A stretch of DNA of 64,000 nt from Sphaerolaimus hirsutus (GCA_964036195.1 OZ038454.1:3038001-3102000), one strand, 5' to 3'; shown: positions 9,197-17,785, counted from the stretch's first letter. Numbers and translations are program-made. Notes: generated by a model not told the origin, from the sequence alone.

Positions 9197-9703
9197 ATGC
9201 TATTTGGAAAAAATGGGAGATTTATGAACAATTATGTAATAAGAAAGAATCACACCAGATCAAGTTGGAAAGCGACATTATACAAAACAAGTTTCGACAA
9301 ATACGCGCTGACACACGAAGAGTTTTTGGAGAACATGGACTCATTCAATAATGAACACACCAGAAGAATTGATTTTAAAAACAAAGTTACAACCAACACA
9401 TCTGTACTAGAATTGATGAGTTCATTATCGTGCAAGGGAATGATGCCTCTGATCATATTGGAGATATTCGCAAGATCAATGGGTAGTGGCATTACATTAG
9501 AAAAATTTGTGCATCCTTTATGCGGCAATAAGACATATCATTTCATCATACTCGAACAAACTGCGATGGGTATTAGTAGAACATTCGCTACTGGTGATCG
9601 ATTTTACAGTATATGGTTGAATGGGATGAACTTGTGCAATTATGCTTCGGGTAATATAGAGAGGATTAGAATTTGTGGTATTAGAATAATTGATTCTTCC
9701 TGA
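9197..9703 (+). CDS. Rightward-arm ORF 4, member of a paralogous family
   Basis: 168 residues, ATG directly after ACATTTCAG. Contains TSFDKYALTHEEFLENMDSF, aligned by eye with PLEYADLSTVDFREDLDKF in ORF 5 and IDKYAINIERL in ORF 2. The C-terminal part has YSIWLNGMNLCNY, which matches YTLWINGENMNHY in ORF 5, suggesting ORFs 4 and 5 share two modules. No catalytic motif is recognised. A 61-residue overlapping frame at 9169 is a shadow. Confidence 0.6.
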   Translation: MLFGKNGRFMNNYVIRKNHTRSSWKATLYKTSFDKYALTHEEFLENMDSFNNEHTRRIDFKNKVTTNTSVLELMSSLSCKGMMPLIILEIFARSMGSGITLEKFVHPLCGNKTYHFIILEQTAMGISRTFATGDRFYSIWLNGMNLCNYASGNIERIRICGIRIIDSS

Positions 9704-9719
9704 TTACAGGTAAACGAAA

Positions 9720-10358
9720 ATGGATAATGCACCGACGAGAATTAAGCAGAGTAAAAATATAAAAAAATTGTTCCTCGATGTTTACACATTACCATTGGAA
9801 TATGCGGATTTGAGTACTGTGGACTTTAGGGAAGATTTGGATAAATTTGAGAAATATGTTGAAAAACATGAATTCAATTGTTCTATTCCTCGCTATACAC
9901 CAGTGACTGATATAATTATAAGTTTGGGAAAGACGCACAAGATCCCATTCAACTTGGATTTAATTTATAATTTAATGCCTTGCAGTGGTTATACAGACAA
10001 CCGCATAGAAGTAAACCCATATGAAAATGAAGATTTGGCATATAGAAGACCCGAATACCGAGGTCCCAATTTGTTGATTGATAAATTTCTGATAAATAAC
10101 ATGTATAAAGATAGGATTTATATTGTATTATTGCAGCAAAAAATTCGTAAAGTTCTATTCTCATACACCTACAAATATACATTATGGATTAATGGGGAGA
10201 ACATGAACCATTACTACAAAAGAGACCCTTACATAAGAACCTGGTTGAGGAGGCGACCAAATGAAAATTTCAATCCATATAAAGATGGGATAGAATGTAG
10301 TACTTTAGAGAAAGATGGAAAAACACAAATAGTTGGCAACTACTTATTTGACCGTTAA
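9720..10358 (+). CDS. Rightward-arm ORF 5, member of a paralogous family
   Basis: 212 residues starting MDNAPTRIKQ, 10 nt after TGATTACAG. N-terminal module LFLDVYTLPLEYADLSTVDF resembles ORF 4. The centre is hydrophobic with a Tyr/Pro-rich loop. The C-terminal module has LLQQKIRKVLF and YTLWINGENMNHY, again like ORF 4, then a basic YIRTWLRRRPNENF. The stop lies 8 bp before the dUTPase ATG. Unknown function; likely an accessory protein produced from the same rightward transcript. Confidence 0.6.
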   Translation: MDNAPTRIKQSKNIKKLFLDVYTLPLEYADLSTVDFREDLDKFEKYVEKHEFNCSIPRYTPVTDIIISLGKTHKIPFNLDLIYNLMPCSGYTDNRIEVNPYENEDLAYRRPEYRGPNLLIDKFLINNMYKDRIYIVLLQQKIRKVLFSYTYKYTLWINGENMNHYYKRDPYIRTWLRRRPNENFNPYKDGIECSTLEKDGKTQIVGNYLFDR

Positions 10359-10366
10359 CGACGCAG

Positions 10367-10798
10367 ATGTGTGAGTTGATGAAATTTGAATTGATAAGCA
10401 ATAGCGCGACCGTTCCATTGAAATGTACTCCAAAGGCTGCCGGTTTCGACATTGCCAGTTCTGAAGAATACTTTATACCACCAAAAGAACGATTAATTGT
10501 CAAAACAGATTTGAAAGTTCAATTTCCCGAAGGTTGTTATGGTCGTTTAGCTTCCCGTAGTGGTCTTTCCATGTTTCACGGAATTGAAGTTGGTGGGGGT
10601 GTGATAGACCCAGATTACGATGGAGAAATAAAAGTGATCTTATACAATCATTCCAATAATTGGTATCACGTCAGCAAAGGTGACAGAATCGCACAACTCA
10701 TTTGCGAACGCTACTCCAATGCTGTGTGTCACAATGTGGATATATCTTGTTGCAGCCACGGGGTTCGCTCCGTTGGCTTCGGTTCCTCTGGCTATTAA
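10367..10798 (+). CDS. dUTPase (trimeric dUTP nucleotidohydrolase)
   Basis: 143 residues, full family length. It hydrolyses dUTP to dUMP and pyrophosphate, keeping uracil out of replicating DNA. Motif I AAGFDIAS (24-31), motif II GRLASRSGLS (59-68), motif III GVIDPDYDGE (78-87) with the catalytic-base Asp at 81 and the uracil-stacking Tyr at 84, motif IV GDRIAQLI (105-112), and a C-terminal motif V VRSVGFGSSG. In motif V the Arg stands one position closer to GFG than in the usual RGxxGFGSTG (see findings). The ATG abuts ACGCAG. It is the last gene of the rightward arm; an attaaa-like signal overlaps the stop. Confidence 0.93.
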   Translation: MCELMKFELISNSATVPLKCTPKAAGFDIASSEEYFIPPKERLIVKTDLKVQFPEGCYGRLASRSGLSMFHGIEVGGGVIDPDYDGEIKVILYNHSNNWYHVSKGDRIAQLICERYSNAVCHNVDISCCSHGVRSVGFGSSGY

Positions 10799-10904
10799 TT
10801 AAAATGAAAAATCAAATCGAAAAAAATCGGTGGTACCTCGTTTTTGAAAAAAACGCGAAAAATGGTCGTTTATCTTAGCCTCCTACTACTACTTGCCATG
10901 TTTC
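10799..10904. other. Polinton/host junction zone
   Basis: After the dUTPase stop come about 60 bp of A-rich sequence (aaaaaatcgg, gaaaaaaacgcg) and then sequence leading into a host element of the ggaactggcacc family. No inverted repeat matching another part of the window was seen, so the exact right end of the Polinton is unresolved. Confidence 0.4.
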
Positions 10905-10967
10905 TTCTCAATTCACTTCGCATTTGCCATTTCACTTCTCACTTCTCACCTGCGGAACTGGCACCAG
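10905..10967 (+). mobile_element. 3' half of an introner-type MITE
   Basis: The cttcgcatttgccatttcacttctc segment ending gcggaactggcaccag is the right arm of the family seen complete at 28850-29055. It ends in CACCAG exactly at the acceptor of the next exon. The left arm, which should supply the donor, is absent. Confidence 0.55.
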
Positions 10968-11138
10968 GTGCCACAGCATCCACATCAGCTGCAACCACAG
11001 CCACAGGGAAGCCGACAGCAGCGCCGACATTGCCAATCCCAGTTGTGGCCACCACAAGCAAAGGTGCAACCGAGCCAATCACCAGCACAGAGAGCCAGGT
11101 GGAACGAGGTCAGGGTGCCACGACCATCATGCTCGCAG
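10968..11138 (+). CDS. Thr/Ser-rich stalk exon of a membrane protein gene
   Basis: The exon reads ATASTSAATTATGKPTAAPT and continues Thr/Pro/Ser-rich for 56 codons, a mucin-like extracellular stalk. It begins after ggcaccag and ends GCAG/gtacgc. The phase (2 nt in, 1 nt out) fits the transmembrane exon at 12619. It is related to the stalk exon at 59626-59820 on the other strand (shared TSTSAATT repeats). The upstream exons (signal peptide, ectodomain) are missing next to the Polinton. Confidence 0.5.
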
Positions 11139-11695
11139 GTACGCGCGTCTTTCGCAGTACACGGAAACTATGATGTTTCTCATGTCATCATTTTCTACTG
11201 GAGGCTCAAAAACTCATAAATCAACTCAAATCAACATCAGCTGGTTTACAATGCTTTGCAGTGAATGATTTAAGTTTTCAAGTTATGAATAAAAGAATTG
11301 GGGACTTTCATTCCAAAAGTTAACATATCCAGATTTTTCGATTTTTCAAAATCGCATTTTAAAGTTTGGCGCTGGCCCGGCAGCGCCATGTTTGGGCGAC
11401 AAAGCTTGCCCTGCACTTTTCAGATATCTCGGACATTTGTCTACAATTTTTGTATCCCTAAATTTGGTCAGCTGGTAAATATTTTGGGAGTTATGTCATA
11501 TTTTGTAAACCACCCAAAATAAGGAGTAATGTTGAAAATTTGAACTTGAAATGTAAATAACTTCCTAACGGTGCATCGCAGGGCAAAACCAATTACACCA
11601 CTGAGAAGCCCTTTTTGAGAAGTACACAAACCTAAATTTTCAGATCTATATTTATACCCGTACTTGATTTATAGAGCAAAAAAAATTTGGAAATT

Positions 11696-11930
11696 CAAGT
11701 ATGCACATTTGGAAATGAAACTTTATTTTGTAGGGGAAATCCGGCCGGCTCTTCGCGAGCGATCCGGAGCACGCGTGCACTTTTGGAAATGAAACAATGT
11801 TTTGGATATGTGCACTTATGAAATGAAACTCCGGTGGTCCGACATGGATATGTGCACTTACGAAATGAAAGTCCTATTTTTCATGGGGGATCTAAGATGG
11901 ATATGTGCACTTTCAATATGAAAATTGTGA
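11696..11930 (+). repeat. Tandem minisatellite, atgtgcactt..gaaatgaaa units
   Basis: Four to five diverged units carry the core (a)tgtgcacttNNgaaatgaaa, separated by 40-50 bp. The remaining sequence from 11139 to 12618 is intronic with no further recognisable gene. Confidence 0.6.
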
Positions 11931-12130
11931 TTTTTCTGAATAACGGTACCACTGTATCTCGGGAACGAAATGGACTATAACACTGATTTTTTTACCAAAA
12001 TGGGCAGAATTATACGTGGATGTCGAATCCACAGCTAACTCTATTTTTCTGGATTTGGCGCTTGTGAACTTTTGGAACGGAAGTCCCCAAATTTTGTCAA
12101 CCTTTGTTCCCACAAAGATATCATTATGAC

Positions 12131-12250
12131 CAGGGTTGGCAAAATCTCAGAAAAAAATAAAATGGAAAATTGAAGAAAAAAATAAAATAAAATGAAACAT
12201 GAATAAAATAAAAATAAAATACAATTTTACTACAATTTTAACAAAAGCAT
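12131..12250 (+). mobile_element. End of a hAT-like MITE with AAATAAAAT-rich interior
   Basis: Starts cagggttggcaaaatctcag followed by aaataaaat repeats; the same end (inverted) closes the complete element at 30492-31518. Only one end is recognised here. Confidence 0.4.
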
Positions 12251-12361
12251 TTTACTCAAACAAACCCTGATTCAGACATCCTAATATTCACCCCAAGTTA
12301 TGACTATATACCCACCAAAGTATCATTTTTATACCACCCACCCAGCCAGCCCCCATAGCCA

Positions 12362-13258
12362 GAGATATTGTGTCCAAAATGAAATCAAGAAAGGGTTGCA
12401 AACTTTATTGTGTGCTTAATGTGAGGAGTCCATTAAATATTTACAATACAGATGGAGATTATAAATCAGTATTCTAGCAAACTGAAATGAGTAAAAAGCA
12501 AATTTATGAGTTTTCAAAATTTCAGTTGAAAACTAGTATGCGTGTGCGTGTGCGTGTATCCATTGAGTGTCAGGTAGTTTTACACCAGCACAAAAGTGAA
12601 TGCGATGTCAAATCGCAGTGATAGCAGCTGGCTTACTGGTCATAATTGTGCTTCTGCTCGTAGCACTTGCAATCACCTGGAAGATTGTCACACTGCTCAA
12701 GAAAAGGGAGATGGAAACGAGGTGAGGTGGCAAAGTGAAATTGAGCAACTTGAAAACATTTGCAAGTTTTTGAATTTCATTTACCTAGAAAATTTGAAAA
12801 AGAAGATTTTTTGGTAAAAATACAAATTAATCAAATTTAAAATAATTGAGCTTCGAACTTTCTTCTAATTTCCAGATGATTATCCCCTCCCAAAGTTCAC
12901 GAAAAACATTCTCACACTATTTTCATTAAAAAATGAAGGTTTCAAAGTAAGCGATTTAAAATCCAAATACCTTCTATTTTTCAGACATTTGGCCGAAGTG
13001 AAATCGATGTGATTTCCGCTGCCGATTACTGTCCGTTTTTGATAGAATACGATATTCGAACCTCTACTAATTGTCGACAAGGACAAAAAAATACGATTTC
13101 GTGAAAATGGTATTTTTTAGTTTTTTTCCCAATTCTCTGCCAGCGATGAATGTGCAATATGCACACTAGCTGACTATTGAAAAAAAATTCCTGATATTGA
13201 TTAGGTATCAGTGATTTTCGAGTGAGGGCAAACGCCCCCCCCCCCATAAAACGTGGCC
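12362..13258 (+). repeat. Inverted long repeat, copy 1 (partner 63117-64000)
   Basis: From the aaatcaagaaagggt start to acgtggcccgtga, this segment is the reverse complement, with scattered substitutions, of 63117-64000. It includes a transmembrane exon and two following exon-like blocks, so it is a duplicated gene 3' part rather than a simple transposon. Confidence 0.8.
12619..12721 (+). CDS. Transmembrane exon (membrane-protein family, copy 1)
   Basis: The exon is bounded by aaatcgcag and AG/gtgagg. Its frame gives VIAAGLLVIIVLLLVALAIT (one helix), then WKIVTLLKKREMETR, a basic cytoplasmic stop-transfer. The entry phase fits the stalk exon at 10968-11138. The conserved Trp after the helix also occurs in the paralogous exons at 58294, 59117 and 63667. 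Exon-like blocks at 12876-12946 and 12985-13090 follow, but their phase does not match this exon's exit. Confidence 0.6.
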
Positions 13259-13263
13259 CGTGA

Positions 13264-13860
13264 TTAGGGTGTCAAAAAAAATTTTTTACGGAAAACGGAA
13301 ACGGAAACGGAAAAAAAATTTCAGCGGCCGGAAAACGGAACGGAAAACGGAAAAAAATTTGCACTTGGCGGAAAACGGAAACAGAAAAAAAATTTTCAGC
13401 GGCCGGAAAACGGAAAAAGGGGCCGGAAAAACGGAAACGGAAAAATGGAATTTGCATGGAAATGGAAAAATTTGCTGGAATTTTGCCAAAAAAACACACG
13501 ATAAAATTCGCTGAAATTTTGCTGGAAACAGTTTTTTTTACATAATTGACAATCTGCACGACTGTTTACCAGTTTGGCTGGACCAGAAAACAGAAAGTTG
13601 AGCCAGAAAAGGGTAAAATAAGGCGGAAAGCAGAAAATCGAGGCGGAAAATGGAAAAAGAGCGGAAAAACTGGAAATTGAGCCGGAAAACGGAAAAAAGG
13701 CGGAAAAACTGAAAATTTAACCGGAAAACGGAAAATGAGCCGGAAAAACGGAAACGGAAAAAAAGGTGGCCGGAAAACGGAACGGAAAACGGAAAAAAAA
13801 TTTCAGCGGCCGGAAAACGGAACAGAAAACGGAAAAAAAAGGTGCCGGTGCGGTGCGGTG
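13264..13860. mobile_element. hAT-like MITE remnant made of GGAAAACGG repeats
   Basis: Starts tagggtgtcaaaa and continues as long arrays of cggaaaacggaaa with agcggcc spacers, ending near a ggtgccggtgcggtgcggtgcc stretch. The compact relative at 20775-20935 has the same end sequence and an 8-bp target duplication. All long frames here are low-complexity artefacts. Confidence 0.5.
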
Positions 13861-14975
13861 CCATTTCACCTGGTGCCTTTAACATCACTAGTTGCCAACT
13901 GACATTTTGAGAACTTGTAGTTCAGCTTTGAAGGAATTTGAGTTTACCGAAATGAGTAATTTTTATGGAATCAACTATAGTTGAAGGCCACCTCATTCCA
14001 GTAAACTCAAGTGTGTTCAAAGCTGATTTGTGAGTTATCCAATATCGGTAAAAAATAGTGTGTGTAGAGCAAATAATAGGAACCCTGCCTTTGCTACAAT
14101 CATCTCAATATCGTTTACACGCAGCCCCATTTAAAATCAACGCCATTTAAATTAATGAATCACAAATTATAAGCATTTTCGTAGGTATAAAAATATATTT
14201 ACTTTAATCTGAAGTCGAACTATGGTATTTTGTCAACTAAAAAGCTTCTGTTCTATGGTATTTAAATACATGCGTTCAAAATACAGTGTTGGCGCGTGGC
14301 CAGCTAAGTCCAGTAAGGTGTATATTGGTGCTCCACACACAGCGATTTTAAAAATAAGTTCCAACGTTTTTTTGCAAAGTATGAATACCGTATTTCTTCA
14401 CATAGAAGAGCGCCGTTCTATTTTGTGTTTTGAAGTTTTGGTTCAAAACTATTTTGTGGAGGCACAGTAGTGATTTTTTTCTTAAATATAGGATGTTAAT
14501 GGGACATTTTAAAGAAAGTGCATCATTCATGCATGAATTTTACTGGTTCGTTACATATGCACACAATGAGTTTTTTTGTTGAGTTTTTGAAATTTTGATC
14601 GAAACTATTGGTATGTCGCATAAGTTTTTGCTGTTTCCTGATCATTACGCATTGGGTGATCCTGGACGAGCATAATTTTTCCTCTAAAGCTGTCAAATTC
14701 ATGAGCACATCCATTTATCAAAACGCGTCGCAATATTTTTTCTACAAGTTATCGAAAAATGAATTACCAATGGCCTACAGACACTAGTATTCCACTGAAA
14801 CTCATAAATCAGCTTTGAATGCGTTTGTGTTTACCAGAATTTAAAATTCCAACAACCGTAGCTGGAAGGCACCTCATTCTGGTTAACTCAAGTGTGTTCA
14901 AAGCTGATTTATGAGTTCTCAAAATTTGAGTCGTCAACTGGTGTGTGTAGACACAATCAATCAATCATCAACAAA

Positions 14976-15098
14976 TCAATCATCATCTTCCACTTCGAGT
15001 CCGCCAGCGGCAACCGGCGATGTTTTCTGTTCCGATTTTGCGTCCGTGCTCCCTTGAGTATCCAGTTTTGCATTGGGCGTTTTCGAACCCGCTGGCGG
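14976..15098 (-). CDS. KANSL3: KANSL3-like terminal coding exon, distal copy
   Basis: Starts after tttgtcgcag and reads PPAGSKTPNAKLDTQ to an acidic EVEDDD end and TGA. It enters in phase 0, matching the exit of the exon at 15486. 123 bp, the same length as the copies at 26207 and 45783. Confidence 0.75.
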   Translation of the reverse strand, partial: PPAGSKTPNAKLDTQGSTDAKSEQKTSPVAAGGLEVEDDD

Positions 15099-15485
15099 CT
15101 GCGACAAATGTTGTGCGACAAATTGTTCGACAAGTAAAAACGAGTAAAGCTACACCGGGACTGGTGATTCAGCTGATTTACTGCATATGAATATTTTCAT
15201 ACGCAGCTGTTCAAACCTCCTGGGGGTATTGCTCGGATGTAAGGCTTCGACGGTTAATTAAAACACCCTGTGCCCGTAGTCATGTAAACCCGCGAGTTAT
15301 GTAGATCTGCCAGTCATGTATTTTTAAGGGGGGGGGGGGGGTCAGCGCGGAGCTTTACACAATTAGTGGAGTAATTACATAGCACAACCCGCAGTGGTAA
15401 TCTCCCAAAAATACATGACTGGCGGGTGCAAATGACTAGCGGGTTTATACGACTAGTAAGCCTACGTCAAATAAAAATAGCTCAC

Positions 15486-15640
15486 GAGACCCATGACAAT
15501 GCGTCGATTGGCGGCGGGCACCTGGGGCTGCTTGTCGCCGATCAAAAGCACACTCGCTTTGCTCGACTGCACGCCCGCCGCCCCCGGTTGAGTTGACGGC
15601 TCAGCCAAGTTGGCAGTGTGCCGAATCGGCGGGTGGTTCA
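15486..15640 (-). CDS. KANSL3: KANSL3-like C-terminal exon (distal copy)
   Basis: Bounded by gtcgcag and CTC/gtgagc. It reads NHPPIRHTANLAEPS to SKASVLLIGDKQPQVP and NRRIVMGL; 2 nt entry phase completes the codon left by the exon at 16440. Confidence 0.75.
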
Positions 15641-15896
15641 CTGCGACAAGTTCGAAATTGAATGTTTTTGTGAAGTTTGTAAATTGAAGACCATGCGGTT
15701 AAAAGTCGAGAAAACAAGAAATATTCAGAGAAAACCGTATTTTAAGTTACATTTTCAATTCTCTGCCGGCAATCCATGTTTACAGATAGGTTATCCAGGT
15801 AGGTATTGCTGGTCGATTTGGGGGGGGGGGGGGGGGGTTCAGGAGATAGTAGCACAAAAATTTGCCTCCAACATAAATAGATAGCTGGGCCGTTGG

Positions 15897-16335
15897 TAGG
15901 GTTCAAACGGGATCCCGATCCCGGATCCCGTGAATTCCGGGATTTAGCAGTCCCGATCCCGATCCCGAAACTTTTCAAATCCCGATCCCGAGAAACTCCA
16001 AAGTCCGGGATCCCGATCGCGGAAAAATTAGTGGAAATTATTAAAAGTGAAAAAACGACGTTTTTGCATGCAAAAATGTGAACGCAAACCCCCAGCGTTC
16101 ATTTTATGCCACGTTTCTGGCATCCAACAGTGTTTTTAGACCTTTATGTACAACTGTGGATGCCAAAACATTGGCCAAAATCTCTATCCCAAGACCCCAA
16201 TCCCGATCCCAAAAAAATGCCAATCCCGATCCCGCTCCCGTGACCCCAATCCCGGCCAATCCCGATCCCGATCCCGAAATCTCAAAAAACCAATCCCGAT
16301 CCCGATCCCGAAAAGTCAATCCCGTTTGAACCCTA
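15897..16335. mobile_element. hAT-like MITE with (CCCGAT)n interior, clean 8-bp target duplication
   Basis: Ends TAGGGTTCAAACGGGATCCC and its inverse GTTTGAACCCTA, flanked by gccgttgg on both sides (15889-15896 and 16336-16343). The duplicated locus at 27112-27125 has the uninterrupted site gccgttgg, i.e. the empty site. Interior arrays of cccgatcccgat give only artefactual frames. Confidence 0.93.
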
Positions 16336-16439
16336 GCCGTTGGGGGGAGGTTAACCTCCCCCCCTTTCCAACCCCTGCATGCTACCTCAAGGCCTACAAC
16401 TTGACACTCTACCAGAAAGTGAAAAAGCCGCCCACGCAC

Positions 16440-16570
16440 TGATCAAGGGCCTGGCGCGCGCCATGAAGTTGTGCGGCATGACGTAGGCGGCGGCGGGCAG
16501 CTCCTGCCGCGGCGGCACGGCGGCCGGCGACGGGTTCGACTTGCGCGACAGGTACACGATGCGGCCTTGT
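16440..16570 (-). CDS. KANSL3: KANSL3-like C-terminal exon (distal copy)
   Basis: After ctcctcgcag. The frame QGRIVYLSRKSNPSPAAVP to ARARPLIS is open, and the exit A plus TG of the next exon makes ATG. Its entry phase (1 nt) fits the exit of 17384-17529. Confidence 0.75.
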
Positions 16571-16812
16571 CTGCGAGGAGGGGTTGTCAGTAACTGCGGA
16601 TGTTAATAGATTGTGAAAAAACCTTGAAGGCATTGATGCTAGGAGTTAATACAACGTTTTTATTTGCGATAATTATCACTTATAACGATATTCCATTGTA
16701 TGACTATATATCGCACCGAAGAGTACCGCCACTTGTCTGCTATATCTGTATATGATGTTGACCAATAGGTAACCACATCTTCGAGCTTTAAGACATTTTA
16801 TTTTAAAAAGAA

Positions 16813-16993
16813 TCAATTTTTTAAAACGGACTCATTTAAACGTTGTTTTTCAACCGCAATTCTAGCCCGAGCTGACCGTTTGGCTTCCGCGGCTCGACTG
16901 GCAGCACCGCTGGACAAGTCAACTGGGGAAGCGGCCGCCGCTGCGCAACTGCCGCCCGCCGCTTCCGGTGTGGGGTGAAACTGTGGCGCTGTC
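16813..16993 (-). CDS. KANSL3: Alternative terminal exon, KANSL3-like (distal copy)
   Basis: After ccccccag. It reads TAPQFHPTPEAAGGSC to RIAVEKQRLNESVLKN and stops at TGA. It has the same entry phase as the exon at 16440, so it can replace it. No donor gives a compatible exit phase. Confidence 0.5.
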
Positions 16994-17383
16994 CTGGGGG
17001 GGGGATCTTGGATGGCCAATGTGGAAATTAAAACAACAAAAAAACGAGAAAGGAAAGGTTCATGGACAATCACCGCGATCGATGCGTAGACAGTGGCACT
17101 AAGCACGCACTTACCGGCGAATGTACATAATGTTCCTACGCATAAATACTAGTTTTCTGACAAAATTTTGAAATCAAATGTGTTCAAAACTGATTTATAA
17201 GTTTTCGAAAACTAGTGCGTGGAAAGCAAGAAGATAACAAATGACTGGAGAAGATTTATGTTGCGTGAATGTACACTGACAATTTGTGTGAAAAATAATT
17301 CCAAAAAGTATATTTGAAACAATCTTTTTCCGACAAAAGGCAACTCAAACAGGACACAACTCGAGCAAAACTCGGTCACGCAC

Positions 17384-17529
17384 CCCAAAATGCGGTGCAG
17401 CTCGCCCGCATCGGCGTGCACGGAGGCGCGTCTGGAACCAGCCGCCAGAACGGCCGCTGCCAGCTGCTGCTCCTCGTGCTGCGGCAGTCGGAACGGCAGC
17501 GCCGCCTGTCTGTGCTGGTTCGCCTGCAG
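17384..17529 (-). CDS. KANSL3: KANSL3-like Gln/Ala-rich exon (distal copy)
   Basis: Reads LQANQHRQAALPFRLPQHEE then LAAAVLAAGSRRASVHADAG. The acceptor ggcccag is the end of an introner; donor TTGGG/gtgcgt. Confidence 0.7.
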
Positions 17530-17695
17530 CTGGGCCAGTCCCGCACCCTGTACAGTGGCAAATGTCATGCAAAGTGTCCAAAGTCGTGGAAAATGCCCTG
17601 CAAAATGGCAACCAAGTTGCCATTTTGCAGGGCATTTTCCAGGACTTTGGACACTTTGCATGACATTTGACATTTACAGGGTCTGGGACTGGCAC
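17530..17695 (-). mobile_element. Introner: intron identical with a hairpin MITE (distal copy)
   Basis: The 166-nt intron starts gtgccagtcccagaccctgt and ends agggtgcgggactggcccag on the coding strand. Its two halves are a near-perfect inverted repeat (caaatgtcatgcaaagtgtc with its complement) folding around gttgccattttgcag. No non-element intron sequence remains. Confidence 0.88.
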
Positions 17696-17785
17696 CTGGT
17701 GCGCGTGCGACAGCGTCAGCGGCAGCGACCCGTCGCTCGTGCTGGCGGCGCGCCGCAGCGATTGCGGCCCCCCGTGCACGCTCGC
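17696..17785 (-). CDS. KANSL3: KANSL3-like Ser/Ala-rich exon (distal copy)
   Basis: Reads ASVHGGPQSLRRAASTSDGS then LPLTLSHAHQ, ending CACCAG/gtgccag. The acceptor at gagcgcag is chosen because it keeps phase 0 with the exon at 29087; the frame is open a little further upstream. Confidence 0.6.

Larger units (their letters stand above)
1..10880. mobile_element. Polinton/Maverick (adintovirus-like) element, left end outside window
   Basis: The segment combines a retroviral-type DDE integrase, a protein-primed family B DNA polymerase and an FtsK/A32-like packaging ATPase, the signature set of Polintons/Mavericks. Genes are packed with 1-30 bp spacing or small overlaps, diverge from a central promoter region near 7.6-7.9 kb, and are AT-rich, unlike the GC-rich host exons to the right. 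The left end is outside the window because the integrase is still open at base 1. The right end must lie between the dUTPase stop (10798) and about 10905, where host repeat sequence is recognisable; no terminal inverted repeat or target duplication was identified. No major capsid, penton or adenain-type protease gene is visible. Confidence 0.85.

Noticed and set aside
13260..13888. Long Phe/Arg- or Lys/Asn-rich frames
   Set aside because: They are translations of ggaaaacgg arrays of a MITE, open in several frames at once.
15893..16329. Frames rich in Asp-Pro-Asp and Ser-Arg-Ser repeats
   Set aside because: Artefact of (CCCGAT)n inside a hAT-like MITE with target duplications; the same frames recur at 36.5-37.1 kb and 42.3 kb.
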